Assembly: GCA_003497625.1 (NCBI GenBank)
Contig: DNNO01000020.1
Location: 1 to 43,231, forward strand
Direction of reading: 5' to 3'
Source of the DNA: Flavobacterium sp.
GTDB taxonomy: Bacteria > Bacteroidota > Bacteroidia > Flavobacteriales > Flavobacteriaceae
Length of the DNA: 43,231 nt
The position numbers were made by a program, and so were the translations under genes. This document shows positions 15,843 through 24,282 of the stretch, one piece after another (position 1 is the first letter of the stretch; each line of letters opens with the position of its first letter). The notes beneath the pieces were generated by a model, which made no database searches, was not told the DNA's origin, and saw only the letters and a program-made list of their open reading frames with translations.

Positions 15843-16394
15843 TTAACTCAAAATAATTAAAACTAAGATGGGGAAAATAATTCCTGCTACGGCTAGTTTC
15901 CAGCCTCGCTTTTTAAAGGTGTTTTTGCCATGGGTTACCATTAAAGTTCCCGTAATAGCAATTAATATTAAAGAAATTCCAAAAATGTCAGAGTAGTAAA
16001 TCCACCAGTTGGATGTAGTTTTATGCAACTTCATCGTTTGGCTGATAATTGGTGTTTTATTGAAAGCAACAATTTCACCTTTACCCGTTTTCATGTCGAT
16101 TTCTACATCGTGTTTTTCAAACGAAATTTTAAACGTGCCTTTCTTTACATTGTGGCGACGCATTTTATCATCAATACCCAATTGTTTTCCTAAATTTTCA
16201 GCAAATGCTTCTGTAATTTGGCTTTCTTCTGGTAGTTGTACTTTGATGTTTTTGGTTTCAATCGTATATTTTTCAGGATGCCAATGTTCTCTATGGTTCA
16301 TTAAAATTCCCGAAAAGGCAAACGAAATTATCAATCCTACATAGAAGTAGCCAAAATCGCGGTGAATGTCTCTAACTAATTTTTGTTGTTTCAT
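15843..16394 (-). CDS. PepSY-associated membrane protein
   Basis: The 183-residue protein begins RDIHRDFGYFYVGLIISFAFSGILMNHR, the heme-reductase-like PepSY_TM N-terminus. It has membrane segments at about 15-32, 132-150 and 162-182 and a periplasmic PepSY-like region between. It starts 3 bases after the siderophore receptor gene. Small PepSY membrane proteins beside TonB receptors are thought to help with iron release from siderophores, possibly by reduction. That role is inferred from context; the family resemblance and topology are directly visible. Confidence 0.8.
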   Translation of the reverse strand: MKQQKLVRDIHRDFGYFYVGLIISFAFSGILMNHREHWHPEKYTIETKNIKVQLPEESQITEAFAENLGKQLGIDDKMRRHNVKKGTFKISFEKHDVEIDMKTGKGEIVAFNKTPIISQTMKLHKTTSNWWIYYSDIFGISLILIAITGTLMVTHGKNTFKKRGWKLAVAGIIFPILVLIILS

Positions 16395-16397
16395 GGT

Positions 16398-18602
16398 TTA
16401 AAATTTATATCGTAAAGAAGTTAAAATTTGTCTTGGAGCAATTGGGTTTACACTGTAGTTTTCGTGCATGGTATAATTCAATTCATTAGTAATGTTTGAT
16501 AATTTACATAGTAATGAAAACTGTTTCCAATTATAACCAAGCGATACATCAATAGTTGTGTAGCCATTTACTGGAATTTCTCTATCCCAAACGTTGTTTG
16601 GATAGGCAGGATTTACCTGATTGTTCCAACCACCAACTCGGTCGCCAATGTAGTTTCCAATTGCACCAATCGATACATTTTTAAACATTCCTGTTGGAAC
16701 GGTATAGAAGAAACTTAAGTTTGCGGTATGTTGAGGCGTTCTTACTAAACGATCACCTTCGATGAAACTTCCTGTTGCTCCCGTGGTTTCTGTATAACGC
16801 ATATCGTTGTAGCTGTAACCCGCCATAATATTGAAATCGTCTATTGGTTTATAGGTAATGTCTAATTCGATTCCTTTACTGGTTGTTTCACCGCTTAACG
16901 CTTTTACATTGGTGTTGGTATTGATGTTTCCGTTGGCATCAAATTCGGCTGTTTGCGCTAAGTTGCTGTTCACAATTTGGTATAAAGTAACGTTTGTAGT
17001 TAATTTTCCTTTCCAGAATTCGTTTTTAATTCCGGCTTCGATTTGGTCAATAATAGAAGGTTCAATCGCTTCGTTATTAATATCTACTCCAGTATTTGGT
17101 GTAAATGAATTGGAATAACTAGAGAATAATGTAATGCTTTTTGTAGGTTGGTAAATCAATCCTACTTTTGGCGAAAAAGCTCTATCATTACGAATTTTTT
17201 CTTCAGTAACTGTATTTGCTGTAATGTTATACGTTTCTGGTTTTGCTTCTTGGTACGAATAACGAATACCTAATAACGCTTTGAATTTTTCTCCAAACGA
17301 AATCAAATCTTGGGCATAAATTCCTAAACGAGTAGTTTCTGTCTTTACGATTCTTGTCACTTCTGAAGGTAAAGCGGGTAACTCATTTGAAGCATCATAA
17401 GAAGCTGGGTCAAAAATATTCACCGTATCATAAGTCGTTACAGTTGCACCAGTTGTAGGATTGAAAAATCGGAACGTGTACGCATCTGCATACGAAATTT
17501 CGGTATCAATTCCTGAGAACAATTGGTGTTTAATTTTACCTGTTTTAAAATTACCTTGTAAACTAATTTGGTTAGCGAAAATTTGTTCTACCGCTTTATT
17601 TCTTCCGTAAGGACGATTCCAATCGCCGTTTGCTGCAGGTTGCATACGTTCTGTACCAATTGATTCTCTGTCGTAATCTTGGAAAGAAGAATTAAAATTT
17701 AGTTTCCAATTTTTATTGAATTCATGATTTACTAATATCGAAGCAGTAGCTTGTTTAGTGTTTCCGTTTGACCATTTTGCGCCTAAATAAGTGTTTCTTG
17801 GTACATCGGCAATTTCTTTTCCGATAGAGCCTGTTCCAAAATCGGGCGTCCAATCGTCGCTTAAATAATCGGCTTGTAAGGTAATATCGGTTTTATCACT
17901 CACTTTAAAAAGTAGGGAAGGATTTATATAGTAACGTTCTTTAGTAACAAAATCTCTAAAGCTTTCTGAATTTTCATACGAACCATTAAAACGATATGCA
18001 ATCGAATTATTAAAAGCACCATACACATCAGCTGAAGGTTTGAAGAAATTGTAACTTCCTGCTTGCATGGTGAATTCGCCACCGGTTTTGAAATTTGGTG
18101 ATTTGGTTACCATATTCATAATTCCTCCAGGCGCTACATTTCCGTATAAAAGAGCTGCACTTCCTTTTAAAATTTCTACTTTTTCTAACGAAGAAACCTC
18201 TGGAATAGAACCGCTGTTGAAACGGAATCCATTTTTAAACATGTTGTTTGCCGACATGTCGTAGCCTCTTGACCAAAACGATTCTTGAGCGCCACCACGA
18301 GCTGATCCTACATAAACTCCATTTGCATTTTTGATAACATCACTCAAACGGATAGATTGTTGTTGTTGGATAATTTCAGTTCCGATAACTTGAATGGCTT
18401 GAGGTAAGTCTTTTTCTTTGATTCCAGCTCTGTTTACTGACGATTTAGAAGGGTTGTTTTTGGCTTCGATAACCACTTCTTTTAATTTTTTTACAGTATC
18501 GTTTGCTGTAAAATAGTTTTCACTAACGTCGTTAAGGTTTTCTTGAGATACTGCCTGTAGTGAAGACAGTAGGACTATGGATTTGAAAATGTTTTTATAC
18601 AT
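16398..18602 (-). CDS. TonB-dependent siderophore receptor
   Basis: The 734-residue outer-membrane receptor has a signal peptide (about 1-20) and a plug domain (about 55-165) with DLPQAIQVIGTE, GVYVGSARGGAQESFWSRGYD and LEKVEILKGSAALLYG. A 22-strand barrel follows, ending with the aromatic ILTSLRYKF. The plug motifs match the TonB-siderophor family, which imports ferric siderophores with energy from TonB-ExbBD. It is upstream of the PepSY membrane protein (3-base gap), forming an iron-uptake pair. No Fur box was confidently identified upstream. Confidence 0.92.
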   Translation of the reverse strand: MYKNIFKSIVLLSSLQAVSQENLNDVSENYFTANDTVKKLKEVVIEAKNNPSKSSVNRAGIKEKDLPQAIQVIGTEIIQQQQSIRLSDVIKNANGVYVGSARGGAQESFWSRGYDMSANNMFKNGFRFNSGSIPEVSSLEKVEILKGSAALLYGNVAPGGIMNMVTKSPNFKTGGEFTMQAGSYNFFKPSADVYGAFNNSIAYRFNGSYENSESFRDFVTKERYYINPSLLFKVSDKTDITLQADYLSDDWTPDFGTGSIGKEIADVPRNTYLGAKWSNGNTKQATASILVNHEFNKNWKLNFNSSFQDYDRESIGTERMQPAANGDWNRPYGRNKAVEQIFANQISLQGNFKTGKIKHQLFSGIDTEISYADAYTFRFFNPTTGATVTTYDTVNIFDPASYDASNELPALPSEVTRIVKTETTRLGIYAQDLISFGEKFKALLGIRYSYQEAKPETYNITANTVTEEKIRNDRAFSPKVGLIYQPTKSITLFSSYSNSFTPNTGVDINNEAIEPSIIDQIEAGIKNEFWKGKLTTNVTLYQIVNSNLAQTAEFDANGNINTNTNVKALSGETTSKGIELDITYKPIDDFNIMAGYSYNDMRYTETTGATGSFIEGDRLVRTPQHTANLSFFYTVPTGMFKNVSIGAIGNYIGDRVGGWNNQVNPAYPNNVWDREIPVNGYTTIDVSLGYNWKQFSLLCKLSNITNELNYTMHENYSVNPIAPRQILTSLRYKF

Positions 18603-18758
18603 CTTATTTAGATTAAATTAAAATAACATTGCAAAAATATCAAGTCGAAATGAAGCTACAAAATTTATTTAGACTTATTTTAAATAATATTTGTAATGAA
18701 TTGATTTTCAAACCGAAACTTTTAAACACTTAAATTTTTAAACTTTAAACTAAAATTG

Positions 18759-18766
18759 TAACTTTG
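18759..18766 (+). promoter_or_regulatory. -7 promoter element of prfA
   Basis: TAACTTTG lies 22 bases before the prfA ATG, an ideal Bacteroidota -7 element. The -33 region is AT-rich without a clean TTTG. Confidence 0.6.
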
Positions 18767-18788
18767 CACTCCAAAATAAATAACAGCT

Positions 18789-19862
18789 ATGTTAGATAGA
18801 TTACAATATGTAAAACAACGTTTTGACGAAATTTCAGACTTAATTATTCAGCCTGATGTAATTGCCGATCAAAAGCGTTACGTACAATTAAATAAAGAAT
18901 ACAAAGACCTGAAAGGTTTGGTTGAAAAACGTGAAGAGTACATTACGCTTGACGGAAATATAAAAGAAGCTAACGAAATTATTGCCGATGGTTCGGATGC
19001 CGAAATGGTAGAAATGGCCAAAATGCAATTAGACGAAGCTAAAGAGCGTTTGCCACAATTGGAAGATGAAATCAAATTCATGTTGATTCCTAAAGATCCA
19101 GAAGATGCGAAAAACGTAATGGTGGAAATTCGTGCGGGTACGGGTGGAGATGAAGCTTCTATTTTTGCAGGAGATTTATTCCGTATGTACACTAAATATT
19201 GTGAAGCACGTGGTTGGAGAACTTCTGTGGTAGATATTAGTGAAGGAACTTCTGGGGGTTTCAAAGAGGTAATTTTTGAAGTAACAGGTGAAGATGTTTA
19301 CGGAACTTTAAAATTTGAAGCAGGAGTACACCGTGTTCAACGTGTTCCACAAACCGAAACGCAAGGTCGTGTGCACACTTCGGCGGCAACGGTAATGGTT
19401 TTACCGGAAGCGGAAGAATTTGACGTACAAATTGATATGAACGATGTTCGTGTCGACTTTTTCTGTTCGTCTGGTCCTGGAGGTCAGTCGGTAAATACCA
19501 CCAAGTCTGCGGTTCGTTTAACGCACATTCCAACTGGATTAGTGGCACAATGTCAGGATCAAAAATCGCAGCATAAGAATAAAGATAAAGCAATGGAAGT
19601 ATTGCGTTCTCGTTTATACGAAAAAGAATTAGCCATCAAACAAGCGGAAGATGCAACAAAACGTTCTTCGCAAGTAAGTTCAGGTGACCGTTCGGCAAAA
19701 ATTAGAACGTATAATTATTCTCAAGGTCGTGTAACCGATCACAGAATTGGTTTAGACGTTTTTGATATGGATGGCGTGATGAACGGAAAAATCCAAAAAT
19801 TTGTTGACGAACTTCAGTTGGTAAACAACATGGAGAAATTAAAAGAGAACGAAGTTTTCTAA
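18789..19862 (+). CDS. prfA: Peptide chain release factor 1
   Basis: The 357-residue protein is full length for RF1. It has the stop-codon recognition motif PxT at P187-T189 ([10 protein letters not shown]) and the catalytic GGQ at 231-233 in [13 protein letters not shown]. It reads UAA and UAG and triggers peptide release on the ribosome. Its last codons ([10 protein letters not shown], stop) are repeated with changes at 22124-22165, where the original downstream terminator also seems to lie. The region after the stop is therefore likely an insertion. Confidence 0.97.
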   Translation: MLDRLQYVKQRFDEISDLIIQPDVIADQKRYVQLNKEYKDLKGLVEKREEYITLDGNIKEANEIIADGSDAEMVEMAKMQLDEAKERLPQLEDEIKFMLIPKDPEDAKNVMVEIRAGTGGDEASIFAGDLFRMYTKYCEARGWRTSVVDISEGTSGGFKEVIFEVTGEDVYGTLKFEAGVHRVQRVPQTETQGRVHTSAATVMVLPEAEEFDVQIDMNDVRVDFFCSSGPGGQSVNTTKSAVRLTHIPTGLVAQCQDQKSQHKNKDKAMEVLRSRLYEKELAIKQAEDATKRSSQVSSGDRSAKIRTYNYSQGRVTDHRIGLDVFDMDGVMNGKIQKFVDELQLVNNMEKLKENEVF

Positions 19863-19908
19863 AATAAGATTCCTCAAGCATATATTAACACTATGCTAAA
19901 AATAGTTT

Positions 19909-19958
19909 AAAAAAAGTAAATCGAAACTGATGTAATTCTGTTTCGATTTACTTTTTTT
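19909..19958 (+). terminator. Strong long-stem terminator after prfA
   Basis: AAAAAAGTAAATCGAAAC (ending 19927) pairs perfectly with GTTTCGATTTACTTTTTT (starting 19940) over about 18 bp with a 12-base loop. It lies just inside the segment bounded by the duplicated prfA end. Confidence 0.85.
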
Positions 19959-20013
19959 AGCAACTATATTACATAAAAAAATATTTAACATATATTTTGT
20001 GTATATTTAGATA

Positions 20014-20784
20014 ATGAAAAATGACTCACAGCTTCCAGAAATACAAAACTTATACGATGTCTGGTACCCTAACAGGATAGCAAAAAGCAATGAATCTAAA
20101 CAGATTTCATTTAATGACCTCACAAATTCTATTATAAGTACAGGATTATTTTATTTTTACATAATAGATTTTTTTGATATGTCTCTTTCTCACATTAGTC
20201 CTGCTATATCTGAAATACACGGATTTGACTCAGAAATGGTCTCATTTAATGATATTTTAGAAGCTATTCATCCCGAGGATATTGAATTTGTATCTAAAGC
20301 TGAGAAACTTTCAACAGATTTTTTTTACGAAAAAGTGGGTTATGAAAAAATGTTGAGTTATAAAACAAGTTACAATTTTAGATTTCGATTAAAAAATGGA
20401 GAATACGCTCTATTTAATCACCAATCTCTAATGCTTTCATTGGATGATAATGGAGGATTAGGAAAGTCGCTAAACATTCATACTCGCATAGATCATTTGA
20501 GTAACTTTAATACTTATAAGGTGTCTTTTATTGGTCTTAATGGAGAACCCTCTTTTATGAATTTAAATCCAGATGAAGAAAATAAGGAGTTGAAAGAGTT
20601 TTCTAAAAGAGAAATCGACATTATTAAACTTATAGCAAACGGATTGAGTAATGTGGAAATAGCTGAAAAACTGTTTATTAGTGTGTTAACTGTAAAAAAA
20701 CATCGTACTAATATTTTAGCTAAATGCGATTCTAAAAACACAGCTCAACTGATAAAAAACTGTATTCTTCAAGGGATAATTTAG
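20014..20784 (+). CDS. LuxR-type response regulator with PAS-like sensor domain
   Basis: The 256-residue protein has an N-terminal PAS-like domain (about 35-155; note SPAISEIHGFDSEMVSFNDI and HPEDIEFV, typical of PAS fold-3 text) and a C-terminal LuxR helix-turn-helix (about 193-252; FSKREIDIIKLIANGLSNVE, IAEKLFISVLTVKKHRTNIL). No receiver or kinase domain is present. It should bind DNA in response to an intracellular signal sensed by the PAS domain. It lies 91 bases upstream of the T9SS propeller gene on the same strand, an obvious candidate target. It is AT-richer than prfA. Confidence 0.87.
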   Translation: MKNDSQLPEIQNLYDVWYPNRIAKSNESKQISFNDLTNSIISTGLFYFYIIDFFDMSLSHISPAISEIHGFDSEMVSFNDILEAIHPEDIEFVSKAEKLSTDFFYEKVGYEKMLSYKTSYNFRFRLKNGEYALFNHQSLMLSLDDNGGLGKSLNIHTRIDHLSNFNTYKVSFIGLNGEPSFMNLNPDEENKELKEFSKREIDIIKLIANGLSNVEIAEKLFISVLTVKKHRTNILAKCDSKNTAQLIKNCILQGII

Positions 20785-20820
20785 TGGTTTTTGAATTATA
20801 ACTATACTCCTTTTGGTGTA

Positions 20821-20851
20821 TTGTTTTGAAAATTTAGGTATCATAATTTTG
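20821..20851 (+). promoter_or_regulatory. Candidate promoter of the T9SS propeller gene
   Basis: TAATTTTG at 20844-20851 lies 24 bases before the ATG at 20876. TTG at 20821-20823 (spacer 20) or TTTG at 20825-20828 (spacer 15) may act as the -33 element. It separates this gene from the regulator upstream. Confidence 0.5.
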
Positions 20852-20875
20852 TTTATAATTAAAAATGTAAACATT

Positions 20876-22024
20876 ATGAAAAAAACTACTTTAGCGTTCA
20901 TTTTATTTTTATCGGTTAATTTTTCCTTTTCACAAATTACCGAATATCTGTCAGGATTAAATAGCCCTACAAAAATGACAGTTGATGGAAATATCATTTA
21001 TTTAAATGGTTGGGATAACATTTACACTATTAATACTGCTGATAGTTCACCATCTGCAAATTTAATTTATACAATGCCTACAGATTTTTACGCCTATAAG
21101 ACACTAAAACTTGGTAATAGCCTATTTATTTTAGTAGAAAATTGGATTGAGGCTACAGACTCATTTGAAGGAATGTATATTGTGAAATTAGATGTAACCA
21201 ATATTGGAGCTGGAACTCAAACCGTTATTAGTAGCCCAAATTTTATTGCTTCTTTTGCTCTAGTTGGAAATAGAATTTATTACTCACAAGAAATAGAAAC
21301 CTCTCCAGATGTTTATACTACGGATATTTATAGTTTTGATGCGACACAAAGTACACCTGTTTCAATTTTAGAATATACTGATTTTGGTTTAGATGATGAA
21401 GCGGTGGATGATGTTGAAGTTTATAATAATGTATTATATATTTCTTCGGGTGGTGCTGAAAAAATATTTAAATTTGATTTATCTTCTAGTACATCAGTTC
21501 CTGAAGAATATTTAAACACTTCAGATTTAAACTTCAATAAAGGTATTTTTATAACTTCTACAGGATATTTATACGTTACGAATGCTCATGAAATTGAAAA
21601 AATAGATGTTAATAATCCTGCAGCTACGTTAGACTTTATAGGAAGTCAAACAACTTATCAAGATACATTTAATGGCACACCATATTATGCTAATTTCAGA
21701 GATGTAGTTTTAATTGGAAATAAACTATACATGACTTTAGAAGAGCAAGGAAGAATAGTAACTATAACTGATACAACACTTGGAACACCAAATTTTTCAG
21801 AACAAACTTTAAAAATGTTTCCTAATCCAGTAATATCAGATTTATTCCTAGTTGATAACACAGATTTCAATGAATTTGAGTTATTTGATCCTTCTGGTAA
21901 AAAAGTTAAAAATGGTAGTATTGAGTTTAATACAATAGACTTTAGTCAACTAGAAGTTGGTATTTATTTCTTAAATTTAAAGGGTAATAACAAACAAAGC
22001 AACTTTAAAATCATAAAACAGTAA
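20876..22024 (+). CDS. Secreted beta-propeller-like protein with T9SS sorting domain
   Basis: The frame opens at 20813, but the ATG at 20876 is chosen because it gives a clean signal peptide (MKKTTLAFILFLSVNFSFSQ). The mature protein (about 290 residues) reads like an NHL/SMP-30-type propeller, with repeated blade-like text such as LSGLNSPTKMTVDGNIIYL and TSTGYLYVTNAHEIEKIDV. A type A T9SS C-terminal domain follows (last 75 residues, MFPNPVISDLF to SNFKIIKQ). It is exported to the cell surface or medium; its ligand or activity is unknown. It forms an accessory pair with the LuxR-type regulator between the two prfA ends. Confidence 0.85.
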   Translation: MKKTTLAFILFLSVNFSFSQITEYLSGLNSPTKMTVDGNIIYLNGWDNIYTINTADSSPSANLIYTMPTDFYAYKTLKLGNSLFILVENWIEATDSFEGMYIVKLDVTNIGAGTQTVISSPNFIASFALVGNRIYYSQEIETSPDVYTTDIYSFDATQSTPVSILEYTDFGLDDEAVDDVEVYNNVLYISSGGAEKIFKFDLSSSTSVPEEYLNTSDLNFNKGIFITSTGYLYVTNAHEIEKIDVNNPAATLDFIGSQTTYQDTFNGTPYYANFRDVVLIGNKLYMTLEEQGRIVTITDTTLGTPNFSEQTLKMFPNPVISDLFLVDNTDFNEFELFDPSGKKVKNGSIEFNTIDFSQLEVGIYFLNLKGNNKQSNFKIIKQ

Positions 22025-22123
22025 TTGAGTTTACACTGTAAAAAGTAAAATGATGATTTTGTTTTTTAAATATTATTGTTGCTGTTTTGCAGAAAAAATA
22101 ATATTTTGACTATAGTTCATTTT

Positions 22124-22165
22124 GTTAATTACATGGAAAAATTAAAAGAGAGCGAAGTTTTCTAA
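22124..22165 (+). pseudogene. Duplicated, diverged 3' end of prfA
   Basis: The core 22131-22166 matches 19828-19863 at 34 of 36 bases. Reading in the prfA frame it gives VNYMEKLKESEVF and a stop, against [13 protein letters not shown] in prfA. Upstream codons for V and N differ only synonymously, so the copy is a diverged coding end and not a recent exact duplication. It has no start and cannot make a protein. It is followed by a terminator, consistent with being the displaced original end of prfA. Confidence 0.9.
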
Positions 22166-22184
22166 ACAGAAACATGCGTAATAT

Positions 22185-22224
22185 AAAAAATGCCAAACTA
22201 AATAATAGCTTGGCATTTTTTTTT
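22185..22224. terminator. Bidirectional terminator between displaced prfA end and the minus-strand operon
   Basis: AATGCCAA (22189-22196) pairs with TTGGCATT (22210-22217), with an A run before and nine T after. It would have served prfA before the insertion and still serves the minus-strand gene 22239-22892. Confidence 0.85.
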
Positions 22225-22238
22225 GAATCAATTATTAA

Positions 22239-22892
22239 CTATTCTTTGGCTTCTGAATTTTCTTCTGCTTTTGAACCCATTCTATTCGCTTTTAAAAGTG
22301 GAGCAAATTTAAATTTGATTGATGCAATTTTCATATTGTCAGAACCAGATAAACCTTCGTTTTCAACTGTGTTTTTTCTAGTATCTAATGCTTCATAATA
22401 CAATTTAATTTCATCCCAATCTTCTCTTGAGTAGCTTTCTTTGTTTTTTTCAACTGTTGAGGTAAAGTTATCATACACTCTTAAAATGTTGTCTTTGTTT
22501 ACCCAAGAAAACGCCATATCGTCTCCAATATCTTCGCTTCCAAAAAGTGCTGTTCTCACAATTGATTTAGTAGCTGCTTTAGGTTGTTGAGCTAAATAAT
22601 TGGCTTTGTACAATTCATATTTTTCGCTAGAAACTATGATTTTACCTTCTAATTCTTCGCGATCTTCTAAATCTTGTAATGCAACTTCAGCTGCAATTTT
22701 TCTTCTTTCGTGATCATTTTCAATGCTATCCCAGTTTGTTTTTAAGTCACTTAAAGCAACATTGTTTAACGAGTCTACATACATTTCATATGCCACAACT
22801 TCTTTTTCTGCATTGGTTTGCTTTTCATCTTTACATGAAATTAAAGCAACTCCTGATACAAGGGTAATAAGTAAAAATTTTAAATTTTTCAT
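22239..22892 (-). CDS. Putative lipoprotein, conserved in flavobacteria
   Basis: The 217-residue protein has a lipoprotein signal (ALISC, Cys20) and an acidic, helical mature part with repeated ERRKIAAEVALQDLEDREEL-like text. The family was not recognised with confidence. It is the last gene of the minus-strand run that includes a YtxH protein, a holin-like protein and a tiny membrane protein, which points to an envelope-stress or cell-envelope role. The gap to its upstream neighbour is 10 bases. Confidence 0.7.
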   Translation of the reverse strand: MKNLKFLLITLVSGVALISCKDEKQTNAEKEVVAYEMYVDSLNNVALSDLKTNWDSIENDHERRKIAAEVALQDLEDREELEGKIIVSSEKYELYKANYLAQQPKAATKSIVRTALFGSEDIGDDMAFSWVNKDNILRVYDNFTSTVEKNKESYSREDWDEIKLYYEALDTRKNTVENEGLSGSDNMKIASIKFKFAPLLKANRMGSKAEENSEAKE

Positions 22893-22902
22893 TTTTGATT
22901 GT

Positions 22903-23232
22903 TTATTTGTTAGAAATTTTTGAAATTAGTTTGGTTACTGCAAATTGAACTCCGTAACCTAAAATTTGTTTAAATGGATTTTTGGATTCGCCAACTACCA
23001 TTCTTTTAGATAGATAACCACCTAAAACGCTGGTAATGGTTGAAAATAGATTGTCTTTGTTGGTAGCGGTTTTGTAAAATTCGGAAATACCTTGATTAAC
23101 AATATTGGAAACGGTAAATGAATTGTGAACAGTAAAATATTGTTCTTTTAATTCAACGAATTCATTAGCTCGTTTTATTTTTAATGCAGCAATTTTGTTG
23201 TCAAGAATATCGGTTTGTTTGAGCGCTTTCAT
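22903..23232 (-). CDS. Small protein of the YtxH/holin-like cluster, unknown
   Basis: The 109-residue, lysine-rich helical protein begins with KIAALKIKRANEFVELKEQY (12-31), probably a coiled coil. A C-terminal stretch ILGYGVQFAVTKLISKI looks amphipathic. No domain was recognised. It sits 2 bases after the holin-like gene stop in the same transcript, and similar gene sets occur in other flavobacteria. It may bind the membrane surface with its neighbours; this is inference from context. Confidence 0.7.
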   Translation of the reverse strand: MKALKQTDILDNKIAALKIKRANEFVELKEQYFTVHNSFTVSNIVNQGISEFYKTATNKDNLFSTITSVLGGYLSKRMVVGESKNPFKQILGYGVQFAVTKLISKISNK

Positions 23233-23234
23233 CC

Positions 23235-23618
23235 TTATAAATGGTTTGGATTACTTTCATCTTCAGAGATAATCTTATCTTTTAAAAGTTTAGAAACAAT
23301 TAAATTGTCAATTGGAATTTTAATTAATGTTTTTCTGAAAATGAATACAATAATGGCGACTAAAAAATAAAATCCAGAAACTAGGAAAAATCCCATGGCA
23401 TAATCATTTAAGAGTTTGCCTATAAAAAGACTAATTCCAATGTTAATAAACAAGGTAAACATAGCCACAATAATAGAGATTGAAATAACAACCGATAAAG
23501 AAGAGATTACATCTGATGTTTTATCTATGGTATTTAATTGTAGTAATTCAAAACTGGTTTTGGAATACTTTTCTGCTTTTTTGTAAAGTAGCTCTATATC
23601 GGTGGCTATATTTTCCAT
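23235..23618 (-). CDS. Phage holin family (superfamily III-like) membrane protein
   Basis: The 127-residue protein has two strong membrane helices (about 40-67 and 74-97) after a soluble helix (MENIATDIELLYKKAEKYSK). The layout matches the Phage_holin_3_6/YqjE-like family, which in chromosomal operons beside YtxH and DUF883-type proteins is not linked to phage lysis but to membrane stress. No phage genes are nearby. It lies 9 bases after the YtxH gene. Confidence 0.72.
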   Translation of the reverse strand: MENIATDIELLYKKAEKYSKTSFELLQLNTIDKTSDVISSLSVVISISIIVAMFTLFINIGISLFIGKLLNDYAMGFFLVSGFYFLVAIIVFIFRKTLIKIPIDNLIVSKLLKDKIISEDESNPNHL

Positions 23619-23627
23619 TGCTATTTC

Positions 23628-23897
23628 TTATCTGGTAATTTCGTTGCTCATTCGTTCTAATTTCGATTTTCCATCTTCAATAACTTCTTCTGCATTAGAA
23701 GTAAAGTTTGAATATTGATCTTCAACCGAAGCAATAAAATCAGTAAAACTTCCTTTTAAATTATCTTTTAAATCGGTTCCTTTTTGTGCAATTTTTCTTC
23801 TGGTGTTGCTTCCTTTATCTGGAGCAAACAATACGCCTAATAAGGCACCAACAGCTAATCCACCTAACACTCCTACGATAACATCTGTATTTTTCAT
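23628..23897 (-). CDS. YtxH domain-containing protein
   Basis: The 89-residue protein starts with a Gly/Ala-rich transmembrane helix (VIVGVLGGLAVGALLGVLFA, residues 6-25) followed by APDKGSNTRRKIAQKG, the YtxH signature, and a helical cytoplasmic tail. YtxH proteins are general-stress-associated single-span membrane proteins of unclear mechanism. It is second in the run, preceded by the 50-residue membrane protein 19 bases upstream. Confidence 0.88.
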   Translation of the reverse strand: MKNTDVIVGVLGGLAVGALLGVLFAPDKGSNTRRKIAQKGTDLKDNLKGSFTDFIASVEDQYSNFTSNAEEVIEDGKSKLERMSNEITR

Positions 23898-23916
23898 ACT
23901 ATTATTTTTTAATGAT

Positions 23917-24069
23917 TTATATTTCTCTTCCTTTGATTAATCTGAATAAAATCGCAATTACAGCGATTACCAACAAAATGTGAATAATATTACCCGCACT
24001 GTAAACAAAAAAACCTAATGCCCAAAGAATAACAAGCACTATGGCGATGGTGTATAATAAATTTGACAT
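23917..24069 (-). CDS. 50-residue lmo0937-type membrane protein
   Basis: This short frame encodes 50 residues, starting MSNLLYTIAIVLVILWALGF and ending RLIKGREI. It has two hydrophobic helices around a short GNIIH turn, which is the pattern of the lmo0937/DUF5670 small membrane protein family. Such proteins often accompany YtxH and stress genes. It is the first gene of the minus-strand run and is divergent from pyrF across 213 bases that contain the pyrF promoter. Confidence 0.85.
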   Translation of the reverse strand: MSNLLYTIAIVLVILWALGFFVYSAGNIIHILLVIAVIAILFRLIKGREI

Positions 24070-24220
24070 ATCTTTATGTTTTAAAGTTTATAATTGACTA
24101 AGACAAGCTTTTGACTTATCTTTTCGAACTATAACAAAGGTGTAACTTATTGAATCAATTTGTGTTACATACCAAAGGCTAAATGTTACAGATTTCCCAC
24201 ATTTATTGAATTCTCGTTAC

Positions 24221-24251
24221 TTTGAGTTTCCAAAACTTTGAACTAACTTTG
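24221..24251 (+). promoter_or_regulatory. Promoter of the pyrF operon
   Basis: TTTG (24221-24224), a 19-base spacer and TAACTTTG (24244-24251) match the Bacteroidota consensus. The -7 element is 31 bases before the TTG start codon. Confidence 0.75.
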
Positions 24252-24282
24252 CCAAACAACTAACACTAAACATCGTAACGTT

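Noticed and set aside
18878-19593. Antisense frames of 110-128 codons in prfA
   Set aside because: Shadows of prfA; no signal, motif or promoter supports them.
23235-23618. Reading the holin-like gene as a prophage remnant
   Set aside because: No other phage gene is near, and this family occurs in chromosomal YtxH stress clusters.
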